Positions 8,338-16,815 of a stretch of DNA of 64,000 nt are shown one piece after another. Origin of the DNA: Rhizobium brockwellii (GTDB taxonomy: Bacteria; Pseudomonadota; Alphaproteobacteria; Rhizobiales; Rhizobiaceae); the NCBI RefSeq assembly GCF_000769405.2, contig NZ_CP053439.1, positions 496,001 through 560,000 of the forward strand, in the 5' to 3' direction. The translations under genes and the position numbers were made by a program. Positions within the stretch are counted from its first letter, which is position 1; each line of letters begins with the position of its first letter. The notes under the pieces are model-generated. The model was given only the letters and a program-made list of their open reading frames with translations. It was not told the DNA's origin and did no database searches.

Positions 8338-10152
8338 TCAGGCGTCCGCCGTTGCATCCACGGTTCCGGCCAGCGGATCGTCCTCGAAAGGATCGGCGGC
8401 GCGCTTCGGCTTGACCAGCGGTTCGGGGCGGACGGGATGGGAAAACAGCATATCGCGCCCAGCCTGCAACCCTTCGGACACCTGCAGCACCAGGCGTGCC
8501 TCGTCGCGCTTGCGGATATCCTCGCCGATTTCGTAGGCGTTGACCTCGGAAACGCCGAGCGCCTCCAGCGTTCGCCGTCCGAAGAGCAGGCCCGATTCCA
8601 GCGTTTCGCGCAGCTCGTAGTCGACGCCCTTGTTGCGCAGTTCGATCGAATGGATGCGGTCGTAGGAACGCACATAGAGCCTTGTGTGCGGATAGTCGGC
8701 CTGCACCAGCTCCACCACCTTGTCGGTGATTTCCTTCTTCTGCGTGCAGACGAGCACGATCTTCGCCCGGTCGATGCCGGCCGAGCGCAGCACGTCCTTG
8801 CGGGCGCCGTCGCCGAAATAGATGCGGAAGCCGAAGGAGGAGGCTTGGCGGATGCGGTCGGCGGAAAAATCGATGACGGTGACGCTGCGCCCGCCGGCAA
8901 GCAGGATCTGGGCGGCGATCTGGCCGAAACGCGAAAAGCCGACCATCAGCACGTCAGCGCCGGCTCCCTCGAAATCCTCGTCCAGCTCCTCCTGCTCGTC
9001 GCCGTTGAGCAGCCGCTTCGAAAGCGCCGACCCGATCGGCGTCAGCGCCATGGACAGCGTGACGATTGCGACCAGCAGCGAGGCCGTGCTCGTCGACATC
9101 AGCCCGGCCGCCCCCGCCGTGGTGAACAGCACGAAGCCGAATTCGCCGCCCTGCGGCAGCAGAAAGGCGATGCGGATCGCATCGTTGTGCGGAGAGCCGG
9201 AGATCCGGCAGATCCCGTAGATGACGATCGCCTTGACGGCCATGACGATCGGCACGGCGACGATGACGAAGAGCGCATTGTCGGCGAGAACGTCGAGCTC
9301 CAGCGACAGGCCGACGGCGATGAAGAAGATAGCGAGCAGCACGCCGCGGAAAGGCTCGATATCCGCCTCCAGCTCGTGCCGGTAGGAGGATTCGGCAAGC
9401 ATCACGCCGGATAGGAAGGCGCCCATCGCCATCGAAAGCCCGGCCAGCTGCATCAGGCTCGCCGATCCCATGACGACGAACAGGGCAGCCGCGATCATTG
9501 CTTCGCGTGCGCCGGTCCGGGCGATGATCTGGAAGAGCGGTGTCAGCAGGTAGCGCCCCATGACGATCATCGCCGCAACGGCGCCGACGGCAACGGCAAA
9601 ATCCAACAGCGGCGCGCTGCTGCCCTTGTCGCCGCCGTCGAGGATAGTGATCAGCGCCAGCAGCGGCACGATCGCCAGGTCCTGGAACAGCAGCATCGAA
9701 AAGGAGCGCTGCCCGTATCGCGTATTGACGTCGCCGTCGCCCTCGAGGATCTGCATGGCGAAGGCGGTCGACGACAGCGCCAGGCCAAATCCGGCAACGA
9801 TGCTGCCGCGCCAGTCGAGAACCTCAGAAAACCAGGCAAGCGCGGTCAGCGCCAGGCCCGTCAGCACCACCTGCGCCGCGCCGAGGCCGAAGATGTCGCG
9901 CCGCATCTGCCAGAGGCGGGTGGGTTTCAGCTCCAGCCCGATGATGAAGAGCAGGAAGACAACGCCGAGTTCGGCGACGGCGAGGATCTGTTCTCCATCG
10001 GTGATGCCGTGGAAGACCGGGCCGATGACGATGCCGGCGGCGAGATAGCCGAGCACCGTGCCGAGCCCGAGTTTCTTGAAGATCGGCGCGGCGACCACCG
10101 CCCCGCCAAGCAGCAGGATCGTTTCGGAAAAAAAGGCATTGGGCGCTGACAT
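8338..10152 (-). CDS. Kef-type potassium/monovalent cation:proton antiporter (CPA2) with RCK domain
   Basis: Integral membrane cation/H+ antiporter, about 604 residues: some 12 transmembrane segments of the Na/H exchanger fold, then from about residue 400 a cytoplasmic RCK/TrkA-N domain (DVLMVGFSRFGQIAAQIL, a Rossmann-type nucleotide-binding loop). This is the KefB/KefC/YbaL organisation for NAD(H)- or nucleotide-gated K+ efflux. ATG 10152 (MSAPNAFFSETILLLGG) is chosen over an upstream in-frame start at 10242 because the membrane domain begins right after it. The ancillary KefF/KefG subunit is not adjacent. It is divergent from pmbA with about 120 bases between. The specific cation is inferred from family. 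Confidence 0.93.
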   Translation of the reverse strand: MSAPNAFFSETILLLGGAVVAAPIFKKLGLGTVLGYLAAGIVIGPVFHGITDGEQILAVAELGVVFLLFIIGLELKPTRLWQMRRDIFGLGAAQVVLTGLALTALAWFSEVLDWRGSIVAGFGLALSSTAFAMQILEGDGDVNTRYGQRSFSMLLFQDLAIVPLLALITILDGGDKGSSAPLLDFAVAVGAVAAMIVMGRYLLTPLFQIIARTGAREAMIAAALFVVMGSASLMQLAGLSMAMGAFLSGVMLAESSYRHELEADIEPFRGVLLAIFFIAVGLSLELDVLADNALFVIVAVPIVMAVKAIVIYGICRISGSPHNDAIRIAFLLPQGGEFGFVLFTTAGAAGLMSTSTASLLVAIVTLSMALTPIGSALSKRLLNGDEQEELDEDFEGAGADVLMVGFSRFGQIAAQILLAGGRSVTVIDFSADRIRQASSFGFRIYFGDGARKDVLRSAGIDRAKIVLVCTQKKEITDKVVELVQADYPHTRLYVRSYDRIHSIELRNKGVDYELRETLESGLLFGRRTLEALGVSEVNAYEIGEDIRKRDEARLVLQVSEGLQAGRDMLFSHPVRPEPLVKPKRAADPFEDDPLAGTVDATADA

Positions 10153-10271
10153 GCTGGCAATTTCTCTCGACGGCGGGGAGCAAGCAGGCAGCCCCGATAA
10201 AGAATCGGTGACGGCGGCCTTGATGCTTGGGAGAGTGCACAATAAATGGAAGCCGAAGGAAAGGCCAAATC

Positions 10272-11618
10272 ATGTCCTCTGAAATTGATTCCTCGACACT
10301 TCTTTCCCGCGCAAGTCAATTGATCGATCTGGCAAGGAAGGCAGGGGCCGATGACGCCGACGCCGTCGTCGTCCGGTCGCGCTCGCAATCGGTGAGCGTC
10401 CGCCTCGGCAAGGTCGAGGGCACGGAATCCTCCGAAAGCGACGATTTCTCGCTGCGTGTCTTCATCGGCAAGCGTGTCGCCAGCGTTTCGGCCAATCCGG
10501 GCTTCGATCTTCAGGCGCTGGCCGAACGCGCCGTCGCCATGGCCAAGGTTTCCCCGGAAGACCCCTTCGCCTGTCTGGCGGATGAGGCGAGCCTTTCGAG
10601 AGCCTATCCCGACCTGCAATTGCTCGATACCACCGAGGTCTCCTCCGAGATGCTGCGCGAGGCGGGTCTTGCCGCTGAAGCAGCAGCCCTTGCGGTCAAG
10701 GGGGTTACCAATTCCTCCGGCGCCGGCGCGTCGGCCGGGATGGGCGGCCTCGTTCTTGCCACCTCGCACGGTTTCGAAGGCAGTTACATGGCCTCGCGTT
10801 TCGGCCATTCCGTCAGCGTCATCGCAGGCGAAGGCACCGGCATGGAGCGCGACTATGATTATGACAGCCGTCTCTATTACGCCGAGCTCGACGATCCCGC
10901 TGAAATCGGCCGTCGCGCCGGCGAACGGGTGATCAAGCGCGTCAATCCGCGCCAGGTGCCGACCGGCAAGGACGTCACCGTCATCTTCGATCCGCGTGTC
11001 GCCCGCGGCTTCGTCGGCCATATCGCCGGTGCGATCAATGGTGCTGCCGTCGCCCGTAAGTCCAGCTTCCTGCGCGACAAGATGGGTCAGCAGATCCTGA
11101 AGTCAGGCCTGTCGATCACCGACGATCCGCTGATCGTGCGCGGCCCTTCCTCGCGGCCCTTCGACGGCGAGGGCGTGTCCGGCGAGCGGCTGGTGATGAT
11201 CGAGGACGGTGTTTTGAAGCACTGGTTCCTCTCGACCTCGACCGCGCGCGAGCTCGGCCTCGAAACCAACGGCCGCGGCGTGCGCGGCGGCACCGCCGTC
11301 TCGCCTTCTTCCACCAACTTTGCGCTGGAACCCGGCGACATCTCGCCGGAGGATCTGATCCGCAGCGTCGGCAACGGTTTTTATGTCACCGAATTGATCG
11401 GCCACGGCGTCAACATGATCACCGGCGAATACAGCCGCGGCGCCACCGGCTTCTGGATCGAAAACGGCGAGCTCACCTTCCCGGTCTCCGAGGTGACGAT
11501 CGCCTCGAACCTCAAGGAGATGTTCATGCGCCTGACGCTGGCAAACGACATCGATCGCAAATTCGGCGTCGCGGCTCCCACGTTTGCCATCGAAGGCATG
11601 ACGCTCGCGGGGCGCTAG
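10272..11618 (+). CDS. pmbA: TldD/PmbA (TldE) family metalloprotease subunit
   Basis: A 448-residue protein of the TldD/TldE (PmbA) family, which with TldD forms a protease that matures microcin B17 and degrades CcdA in E. coli; its role in rhizobia is presumably general peptide processing. The N-terminal segment with SVRLGKVEGTESSES and the glycine-rich C-terminal blocks (GTAVSPSSTNFALEPG, GHGVNMITGEYSRGATGFWI) are family hallmarks. The zinc-binding HExxxH motif of TldD is absent, as expected for the PmbA/TldE partner. ATG 10272 has an AAGGAAAGG ribosome-binding site. A composite palindromic repeat begins at its stop codon. Confidence 0.92.
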   Translation: MSSEIDSSTLLSRASQLIDLARKAGADDADAVVVRSRSQSVSVRLGKVEGTESSESDDFSLRVFIGKRVASVSANPGFDLQALAERAVAMAKVSPEDPFACLADEASLSRAYPDLQLLDTTEVSSEMLREAGLAAEAAALAVKGVTNSSGAGASAGMGGLVLATSHGFEGSYMASRFGHSVSVIAGEGTGMERDYDYDSRLYYAELDDPAEIGRRAGERVIKRVNPRQVPTGKDVTVIFDPRVARGFVGHIAGAINGAAVARKSSFLRDKMGQQILKSGLSITDDPLIVRGPSSRPFDGEGVSGERLVMIEDGVLKHWFLSTSTARELGLETNGRGVRGGTAVSPSSTNFALEPGDISPEDLIRSVGNGFYVTELIGHGVNMITGEYSRGATGFWIENGELTFPVSEVTIASNLKEMFMRLTLANDIDRKFGVAAPTFAIEGMTLAGR

Positions 11619-11769
11619 AGCATGTCTCGCAAAAGTGTGCAGCGGTTTTGCGATAAAGACATGCGGAAAAGCAAAGACCTAAAGCGTGGCAAGCGAATCT
11701 GAAAGATCGCGACGCGCTTTAGAGCATGACGCCGAAAAGTGTGAGCGGTTTTCGGACGACATCATGCTC
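11619..11769. repeat. Composite rhizobial intergenic mosaic repeat (RIME-like), three modules
   Basis: Three palindromic modules in a row. Module A, 11620-11664, runs from GCATGTC to GACATGC with an AAAAGTGTGCAGCGGTTTTG core. Module B, 11679-11722, runs from CTAAAGCGTG to CGCGCTTTAG. Module C, 11723-11769, runs from GAGCATGA to TCATGCTC with a GCCGAAAAGTGTGAGCGG core. The same modules recur elsewhere in the window (21011, 46675, 55486). It abuts the pmbA stop and lies before the cysQ-like gene. Confidence 0.9.
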
Positions 11770-11798
11770 CAACTGTAGTCGAGAAATGGATTGATCTG

Positions 11799-12608
11799 AT
11801 GAGCGACATGGAGAAAGCCCGGTGGCAGAGCGATCTCACGCTGATCGTCGATGCTGCGAAAGAGGCGGGCGCCGTCGCTTTCGGTTTCTTCAACCAGTCT
11901 CCCGAGGTCTGGTGGAAGAACGAGGATCGTTCTCCCGTCAGCGCTGCCGATTTCGCCGCCAACAAGACGCTCGAGACCATCCTGCGCAAGGCTCGGCCGG
12001 ATTATGGTTGGCTGTCGGAAGAAACAGACGACGATGCCGACCGCCTTTCACGGGAGACGCTGTTCATCATCGATCCGATCGACGGCACGCGCGCTTTCCT
12101 CGGCGGGCAGAAGGTCTGGTGCGTCAGCGTCGCGGTCGTTCATCGCGGCCGGCCGGTCGCCGGGGTGCTCTATGCGCCGGCGCTCGAGGAACTCTATGAG
12201 GCGGTCGAGGGTGGCGTGGCGCTGAAGAACGGCGTGCCCTTCACCGTCTCGGCCACCGGACCGGAAGAGATGAGCCGCCTTGCGATCGGTGACGACCTGC
12301 TGAAGACCTTTCCGCCGGAATTCCGCGACCGGGTGACGCGCGAAAAATACATTCCCTCGCTTGCCTATCGCATCGCCATGGTGGCGGACGGTCGTCTCGA
12401 AGGCACCTTCGTCAAGGGCAATTCACATGATTGGGACCTTGCCGCCGCCGATCTGATCCTTGTCTGTGCCGGCGGCGGCCTCGTCGACATCGAAGGCCGG
12501 CCGGTCGTCTACAATCGCGCTGAGGTCACCCACAAGGTCCTTTGCGCAGCGCCAACGCCCCGCCTCGGTGAATTCCTCGCGGCCTTTGCGGGGCGACGAG
12601 ACAGTTGA
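11799..12608 (+). CDS. cysQ: 3'(2'),5'-bisphosphate nucleotidase / inositol monophosphatase family protein (CysQ-like)
   Basis: Magnesium-dependent, lithium-sensitive phosphatase fold. CysQ removes the 3' phosphate from PAP/PAPS in sulfur metabolism, and related members act on inositol or histidinol phosphate. The 269-residue protein has the metal-binding motifs WLSEET (about 71-76), DPIDGTRAFL (about 92-101) and WDLAAADLIL (about 210-219). The extended DGTRAFL form fits CysQ better than inositol monophosphatase. ATG 11799 follows the repeat cluster. It is followed on the same strand by DUF4170 and waaA, the usual rhizobial order. Exact substrate is inferred. Confidence 0.87.
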   Translation: MSDMEKARWQSDLTLIVDAAKEAGAVAFGFFNQSPEVWWKNEDRSPVSAADFAANKTLETILRKARPDYGWLSEETDDDADRLSRETLFIIDPIDGTRAFLGGQKVWCVSVAVVHRGRPVAGVLYAPALEELYEAVEGGVALKNGVPFTVSATGPEEMSRLAIGDDLLKTFPPEFRDRVTREKYIPSLAYRIAMVADGRLEGTFVKGNSHDWDLAAADLILVCAGGGLVDIEGRPVVYNRAEVTHKVLCAAPTPRLGEFLAAFAGRRDS

Positions 12609-12669
12609 CGTTTCCGTCAAAATCCCGCAGATGGGTGGCGGAGGAGAATAGGCAGAAAGAGAAGAAAAA

Positions 12670-12915
12670 ATGACTGACTCCGGTGACAAGAAGCAGCTTC
12701 TGCATCTCGTTTTTGGCGGCGAACTGGAAAGCCTCGATGACGTCCAGTTCCGTGACCTGCAGGGTCTCGATATCGTCGGCATTTTCCCGGATTATGCCAC
12801 GGCGCTGACGGCCTGGAAGTCGAAGGCGCAGCAGACGGTCGACAATGCGCATATGCGCTACTTCATCGTCCACATGCATCGTTTGCTCGATCCGCAGGAA
12901 AAGCCCAAGGGCTGA
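12670..12915 (+). CDS. DUF4170 small protein
   Basis: An 81-residue soluble protein matching the DUF4170 pattern as I remember it: LLHLVFGGELESLDDVQF, then IVGIFPDYATALTAWKSKAQ, then MRYFIVHMHRLLDP. Members typically sit next to waaA in alphaproteobacteria, as here. The ATG at 12670 has the purine-rich GAAAGAGAAGAAAAA upstream. No biochemical function is established; a link to Kdo/lipid A synthesis is suggested only by the neighbourhood. Confidence 0.85.
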   Translation: MTDSGDKKQLLHLVFGGELESLDDVQFRDLQGLDIVGIFPDYATALTAWKSKAQQTVDNAHMRYFIVHMHRLLDPQEKPKG

Positions 12916-13087
12916 GCTTAGCAAGTGCCGCCGGCCGGCCGCTCGTCGAGCGGGGCTTTGGTGCATCGGGCGCCCGTCGATCCGGATTGTTGGACGCATT
13001 CTGAACAAATTGATCGGTCATTGCGGCCGCAACGATAATGAGGGAATGGGTTTTGATGTCGATCGGTTTGGATCGGAGGCTGGCGCG

Positions 13088-14407
13088 ATGAGCTCCCGGA
13101 TGGCGCGGTTCGGTCTGAACGCATACCGTCTGGCGGGAACCGTGGCCTCTCCAGTCGTCGGCCTCTATATCACCTACCGCACGGCCAAGGGCAAGGAAGA
13201 CCGGGCCCGCCGCCTGGAGCGCTTCGGCTATCCGAGCGCCAACCGGCCGCAGGGCCCGCTCATCTGGTTTCATGCCGCAAGCGTCGGTGAAACCAACGCC
13301 GTCATCCCGCTGATCCGCGAAATCCGCCGCCGCGACATCCATGTCATCCTGACGACCGGCACCATCACGTCGGCCAAGCTCGCCGCCGAGCGCCTCGGCC
13401 AGGAAGCGATCCATCAATATGTGCCGCTCGACCTGAAGCCCTCCGTCAGCCGCTTCCTCGATTATTGGCAGCCCGATTGCGCCATCATCGCCGAATCCGA
13501 GATCTGGCCGGCAACGGTGCTGGAACTCGGCCGCCGCCGCATTCCGCAGATCCTGATCAATGCCCGCATGTCGGACCGCTCCTTTGCCCGCTGGCGCCGC
13601 CGCCCGGCGATCGCCGAAGCCTTGTTCGAGAATCTTGCCCTCGTCATCGCCCAGTCGGATGTCGATGCCGAACGTTTCCGCGATCTCGGCGCCGTGCCCG
13701 TCATCACCTCGGGCAACCTGAAGGTCGATACCGACGCACCGCCTTATGACAGCGCTGTCTTCGCCCGCTACAAGAAGCAGATCGGCGAGCGCAAGACCTG
13801 GGCGGCGATCTCGACCTTCGACGGCGAGGAGAACGCCGCCGCCATCGTTCACCGGGCGCTCAGGGAGCGCGACCGTCAATTAACGATCATCGTGCCGCGC
13901 CATCCCGAGCGCAGCGACGAGATCGAGGCGGCCCTCGTCAAGCAGGGGCTGAAGGTCGCCCGCCGCACTCGCGACGATGTCTTGTCCGCCGATGTCGATA
14001 TCTTCCTCGGCGATACGATCGGCGAAATGGGTCTTTATCTCCGCCTGACGGAAATCGCCTTCGTCGGCCGCTCGCTTTTTGCCGAAGGCGGCCAGAATCC
14101 GCTGGAGCCCGCCATGCTCGGCTGCGCCATTCTCTCCGGCGGCCATGTGCAGAATTTCCGCGATGCCTATCAGAAACTTGCCCGCAGCGGCAGCGCCCGC
14201 ATGGTGCGCGATACCGAAATGCTGGCCAAGGGTGTGCATTACCTGCTGATCAATGATGACGCCCGCCGCAACATGATCGAGGCCGGCATCACCGCCGTGC
14301 ACGAGATGCGCGGTGCGCTGACGGCGACGGTGAAGGGGCTGGAACCCTATATCAATCCGCTGACGGTGAAGGCGCGACTGCTGCCCAAAGCCGTGGCCCA
14401 GGTCTGA
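13088..14407 (+). CDS. waaA: 3-deoxy-D-manno-octulosonic acid transferase
   Basis: Transfers Kdo from CMP-Kdo to lipid IVA at the inner face of the inner membrane, the first step of LPS core assembly. The 439-residue protein is a GT30-family glycosyltransferase with an N-terminal hydrophobic anchor (LAGTVASPVVGLYITY) and the FHAASVGETNAVIPL block containing the catalytic Glu (about residue 68). It also has SEIWPATVLEL and the GGQNPLEPAMLG nucleotide-sugar-binding block. ATG 13088 is selected because GGAGG lies eight bases upstream; the longer open frame from 12845 would overlap the DUF4170 gene. It is followed 9 bases later by the HAD phosphatase gene, and the block ends in lpxK. Confidence 0.95.
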   Translation: MSSRMARFGLNAYRLAGTVASPVVGLYITYRTAKGKEDRARRLERFGYPSANRPQGPLIWFHAASVGETNAVIPLIREIRRRDIHVILTTGTITSAKLAAERLGQEAIHQYVPLDLKPSVSRFLDYWQPDCAIIAESEIWPATVLELGRRRIPQILINARMSDRSFARWRRRPAIAEALFENLALVIAQSDVDAERFRDLGAVPVITSGNLKVDTDAPPYDSAVFARYKKQIGERKTWAAISTFDGEENAAAIVHRALRERDRQLTIIVPRHPERSDEIEAALVKQGLKVARRTRDDVLSADVDIFLGDTIGEMGLYLRLTEIAFVGRSLFAEGGQNPLEPAMLGCAILSGGHVQNFRDAYQKLARSGSARMVRDTEMLAKGVHYLLINDDARRNMIEAGITAVHEMRGALTATVKGLEPYINPLTVKARLLPKAVAQV

Positions 14408-14416
14408 GGAGCTAAG

Positions 14417-15139
14417 ATGTCGGCTGCCACGCCTATCAAAGGCATCCTCTTCGACAAGGACGGCACGCTGCTCGACTATGACGAGAGCTGGCTGCCGGTC
14501 AATCGCGAGCTTGCCCGCATCGCTGCGAAAGGGGATGAGCTTCTCGCCAACCGGCTGCTGTCGGCCTGCGGCATGGATCCGGTGACCGGCCATATCGTTC
14601 CCGACAGCCTGCTTGCCGCCGGCAATACCCGCCAGATCGCCGAGGGTCTCGTTGCCGCGGGCTCGATGGTCGATGTCGGCGAACTGACGGTCCGCCTCGA
14701 CGAGCTCTTTTCCAGCGCTGCCGAATTTTCCGTGCCGGTGACCGACCTCGCCGGCTTCTTTGCACGGCTGCATCGGCGCGGCTTCAAGCTCGGTGTCGCC
14801 TCCAGCGACAACGAACGATCGATCCGCCAGACGGCGGAACGCTTCGGTTTTGCCGGCTACATCGAATACATCGCCGGCTACGACAGCGGTTTCGGCGTCA
14901 AGCCGGAGCCCGGCATGGTGCTCGGCTTCTGCGCCGCGACCGGTCTTTCGCCCGCCGAGGTCGCCATGGTCGGCGACAACAATCACGATCTGCACATGGG
15001 TCTGAATGCCGGCACGGGCCTGCGGATAGCGGTGCTGACCGGCACCGGTTCGCGGGAGACGCTTGCCGCCGCCGCCGATCATGTGCTTGACGATATCACC
15101 GCCATTGAGACCCTGCTGCCGGACCTGCAGCCGGCCTGA
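14417..15139 (+). CDS. HAD-superfamily phosphatase (phosphoglycolate phosphatase-like)
   Basis: A 240-residue HAD hydrolase. Motif I DKDGTLLDYD carries the nucleophile and acid/base aspartates (about residues 14-18), motif II Ser/Thr lies in GVASSDNERS, the motif III lysine is in FGVKPEPGM, and motif IV is MVGDNNHDLHMG. It resembles Gph-type phosphoglycolate phosphatases, but the substrate is not determined by sequence. GAGGAGCTAAG supplies a strong ribosome-binding site before ATG 14417. Its place between waaA and lpxK could mean it removes a phosphate in Kdo or LPS precursor metabolism, though rhizobia usually have a dedicated KdsC; this is conjecture. Confidence 0.88.
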   Translation: MSAATPIKGILFDKDGTLLDYDESWLPVNRELARIAAKGDELLANRLLSACGMDPVTGHIVPDSLLAAGNTRQIAEGLVAAGSMVDVGELTVRLDELFSSAAEFSVPVTDLAGFFARLHRRGFKLGVASSDNERSIRQTAERFGFAGYIEYIAGYDSGFGVKPEPGMVLGFCAATGLSPAEVAMVGDNNHDLHMGLNAGTGLRIAVLTGTGSRETLAAAADHVLDDITAIETLLPDLQPA

Positions 15140-15142
15140 TCG

Positions 15143-15192
15143 CCAGCACTTAACCCCGAAAATCGATTCCGATTTTCGGGGTTAAGTGCTGG
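15143..15192. repeat. Perfect 23-bp-arm palindrome
   Basis: Arms 15143-15165 and 15170-15192 are perfect inverted repeats separated by a 4-base loop; the core is ATCGATTCCGAT. There is no T-run on either side, so it is not a classical terminator, although it lies just after the HAD gene. Its central 12 bases are the reverse complement of the centre of the palindrome at 32900-32949, and both are followed by the same kind of module. Confidence 0.85.
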
Positions 15193-15200
15193 TTCAAAGT

Positions 15201-15246
15201 CTTAGAGCGTCCTTTACGCGTCCTATCGGACGCGCGGCCCTCTAAG
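15201..15246. repeat. Imperfect palindrome, AGCGTCCTTTRCGCGTC module
   Basis: Runs from CTTAGAG to CTCTAAG with an inner pair ACGCGTCC/GGACGCGC. The same module occurs at 32962-33005, also after a long perfect palindrome, so palindrome plus module is a recurring composite. Confidence 0.75.
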
Positions 15247-15316
15247 GGCTTGCATTTTTTCAGGTTTTGGCTTCTCAATCCAGCCGGTCGAAAGCAGGGG
15301 ACTGGCTGTGGCTAAA

Positions 15317-15384
15317 GCAATTCCAGCAAAAGTGCATAGCGGTTTTGCCGGGAAAAGCGCGCAGCGACTTTCCCAAGGGATTGC
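15317..15384. repeat. GCAATTCC-type palindromic repeat upstream of lpxK
   Basis: Begins GCAATTCCAGCAAAAGTGC and ends GGGATTGC, with the AGCGGTTTTGCC core shared by the RIME-like modules. Related copies are at 16464 (partial, in lpxK), 42826-42870, 42886-42927 and 50878-50899 (partial). It ends 36 bases before the lpxK start and may carry part of its leader. Confidence 0.75.
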
Positions 15385-15420
15385 GTGAGAATAAGCCGGA
15401 CAGGGGAGCGGGACGGCAAG

Positions 15421-16494
15421 ATGATATCCGAAGCGCCACCGTTCTGGTGGAGGAAAGCCGATTGGCGGGCCTGGCTGCTGCTGCCGCTTTCTTTTCTCTA
15501 TGGCCGTATCGCCGGCCACCGTATGGCCTATGCCCGCCGCGCCTCCGTTCCCATTCCGGTCATATGCGTCGGCAATTTCACCGTCGGCGGCGCCGGCAAG
15601 ACGCCGACGGCGCTGACGATCGCCCGTGCCGCCAAGGCGAAGGGGCTGAAACCCGGCTTTCTCAGCAGGGGTTACGGCGGCTCGCTCGATGTGACGACGG
15701 TGGTCGACCCCGATCATCACCGGGCGGTCGCCGTCGGCGACGAGCCCTTGCTGCTTGCCCAGGAAGCGCTGACGGTGATTTCCCGCCGGCGCGTCGAAGG
15801 GGCTCAGCGCCTGGCGGCGGAGGGCGCCGATCTCATCATCATGGATGACGGTTTCCAAAGTGCCCGGCTGGCGATCGACTATGCCCTGCTCGTCATCGAC
15901 GCGACCCGCGGCCTCGGCAACGGTCATATTGTGCCGGGTGGCCCGGTCCGTGCGCCGATCCGCCAGCAGCTGCGTTCTGCGACCGCCCTGCTGAAGGTTG
16001 GCGGCGGCAACGCCGCCGACGGGATCGTCCGCATGGCGGCGCGCGCGGCAAAGCCCTATTTCACCGCATCGCTGAAAGTGCGCGGCGACAATACGCTGGC
16101 CGGCACCAAGGTGCTCGCCTTCGCCGGCATTGCCGATCCCGCCAAATTCTTCCGCACCGTCGAATCCCGCGGCGCCGAGATCGTCGTCGCCAAATCCTTC
16201 GGCGATCACGAGCATCTGACCGAGGAGGAGATCGACGACATCCTGACGACCGCCGAACGTCAAGGTCTCTTGATCGTCACCACCTCCAAGGATTTCGTCC
16301 GCCTCTCCGGCCATCAGGGCAAGGCGGCACGGCTCGTCGAAAAGAGCCGGGTGATCGAGGTCGACATGGTCTTCGAGGATCACCTCGCCCCCAGCCTCAT
16401 CATTGACCGGGCGATTGTCGCCTGCCGCGAGCGGCGCCTGCGGGAAATGAAGGCCGGGGTTAAAGCAATTCCAGCAAAGGCTGAACCGCTCTAG
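15421..16494 (+). CDS. lpxK: Tetraacyldisaccharide 4'-kinase
   Basis: Phosphorylates the 4' position of the lipid A disaccharide to give lipid IVA at the inner membrane. The 357-residue protein has an N-terminal membrane-associated segment ([16 protein letters not shown]) and the P-loop [14 protein letters not shown] at residues 51-64. The DDGFQ catalytic block appears as [11 protein letters not shown], and [20 protein letters not shown] lies towards the C-terminus. ATG 15421 is preferred over GTG 15385 since [10 protein letters not shown] matches LpxK N-termini. The last 11 or so codons ([11 protein letters not shown]) are written in repeat DNA of the GCAATTCC family, and the TAG stop is the left edge of the inverted repeat element at 16491, so the C-terminus has probably been replaced or extended. 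Confidence 0.94.
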   Translation: MISEAPPFWWRKADWRAWLLLPLSFLYGRIAGHRMAYARRASVPIPVICVGNFTVGGAGKTPTALTIARAAKAKGLKPGFLSRGYGGSLDVTTVVDPDHHRAVAVGDEPLLLAQEALTVISRRRVEGAQRLAAEGADLIIMDDGFQSARLAIDYALLVIDATRGLGNGHIVPGGPVRAPIRQQLRSATALLKVGGGNAADGIVRMAARAAKPYFTASLKVRGDNTLAGTKVLAFAGIADPAKFFRTVESRGAEIVVAKSFGDHEHLTEEEIDDILTTAERQGLLIVTTSKDFVRLSGHQGKAARLVEKSRVIEVDMVFEDHLAPSLIIDRAIVACRERRLREMKAGVKAIPAKAEPL

Positions 16495-16764
16495 AGCCTT
16501 TCCGGGTTAGATTGCAGCATTCTGCCGGAGCAGGTTTTCGTCAGGGCAAAGGCGATTGGCGAAGGGCATACCCCTTGGTACGTGCGAGCCGATCGCCTTT
16601 GCCCTGGCGGAAAGATGCCCGGCCCTTCGGGTTGGCTGAAACGGGCCGGCTGATCGACCGGCCGGCTTGGCCGTAGAGCTGGGCTACGACGCGCGCCAGC
16701 CGGTCGACCATCCGACTCCGTTTGAGCCAACAGAATGCTTCAATCTAACCCGGAAAGGCTCTAG
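16491..16764. repeat. 274-bp element with 34-bp terminal inverted repeats and internal stems
   Basis: Terminal arms 16491-16524 and 16731-16764 are inverted repeats of 34 bp with one mismatch. A second nested pair, 16542-16560 and 16588-16606, is 19 bp with one mismatch, and further GC-rich stems occur (CCGGCCC/GGGCCGG between about 16619 and 16655; CGTAG/CTACG near 16672-16688). No open frame of note is inside. The layout suggests a non-autonomous mobile element or a structured RNA. It occupies the whole lpxK to GntR intergenic region of about 320 bases. No second copy is seen in this window. Confidence 0.85.
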
Positions 16765-16815
16765 CAGGCTGCTGCAAAACGTCTCGTCCTGCGTACATCT
16801 CCACATGCAACGCTA

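Noticed and set aside
9927..11021. 364-residue minus-strand open frame across kefB-like and pmbA starts
   Set aside because: It covers two clear divergent genes and the promoter gap between them; no coherent domain.
12845..13087. Longer waaA with an 81-residue N-terminal extension
   Set aside because: It would overlap the DUF4170 gene; ATG 13088 has an ideal GGAGG site and matches the family N-terminus.
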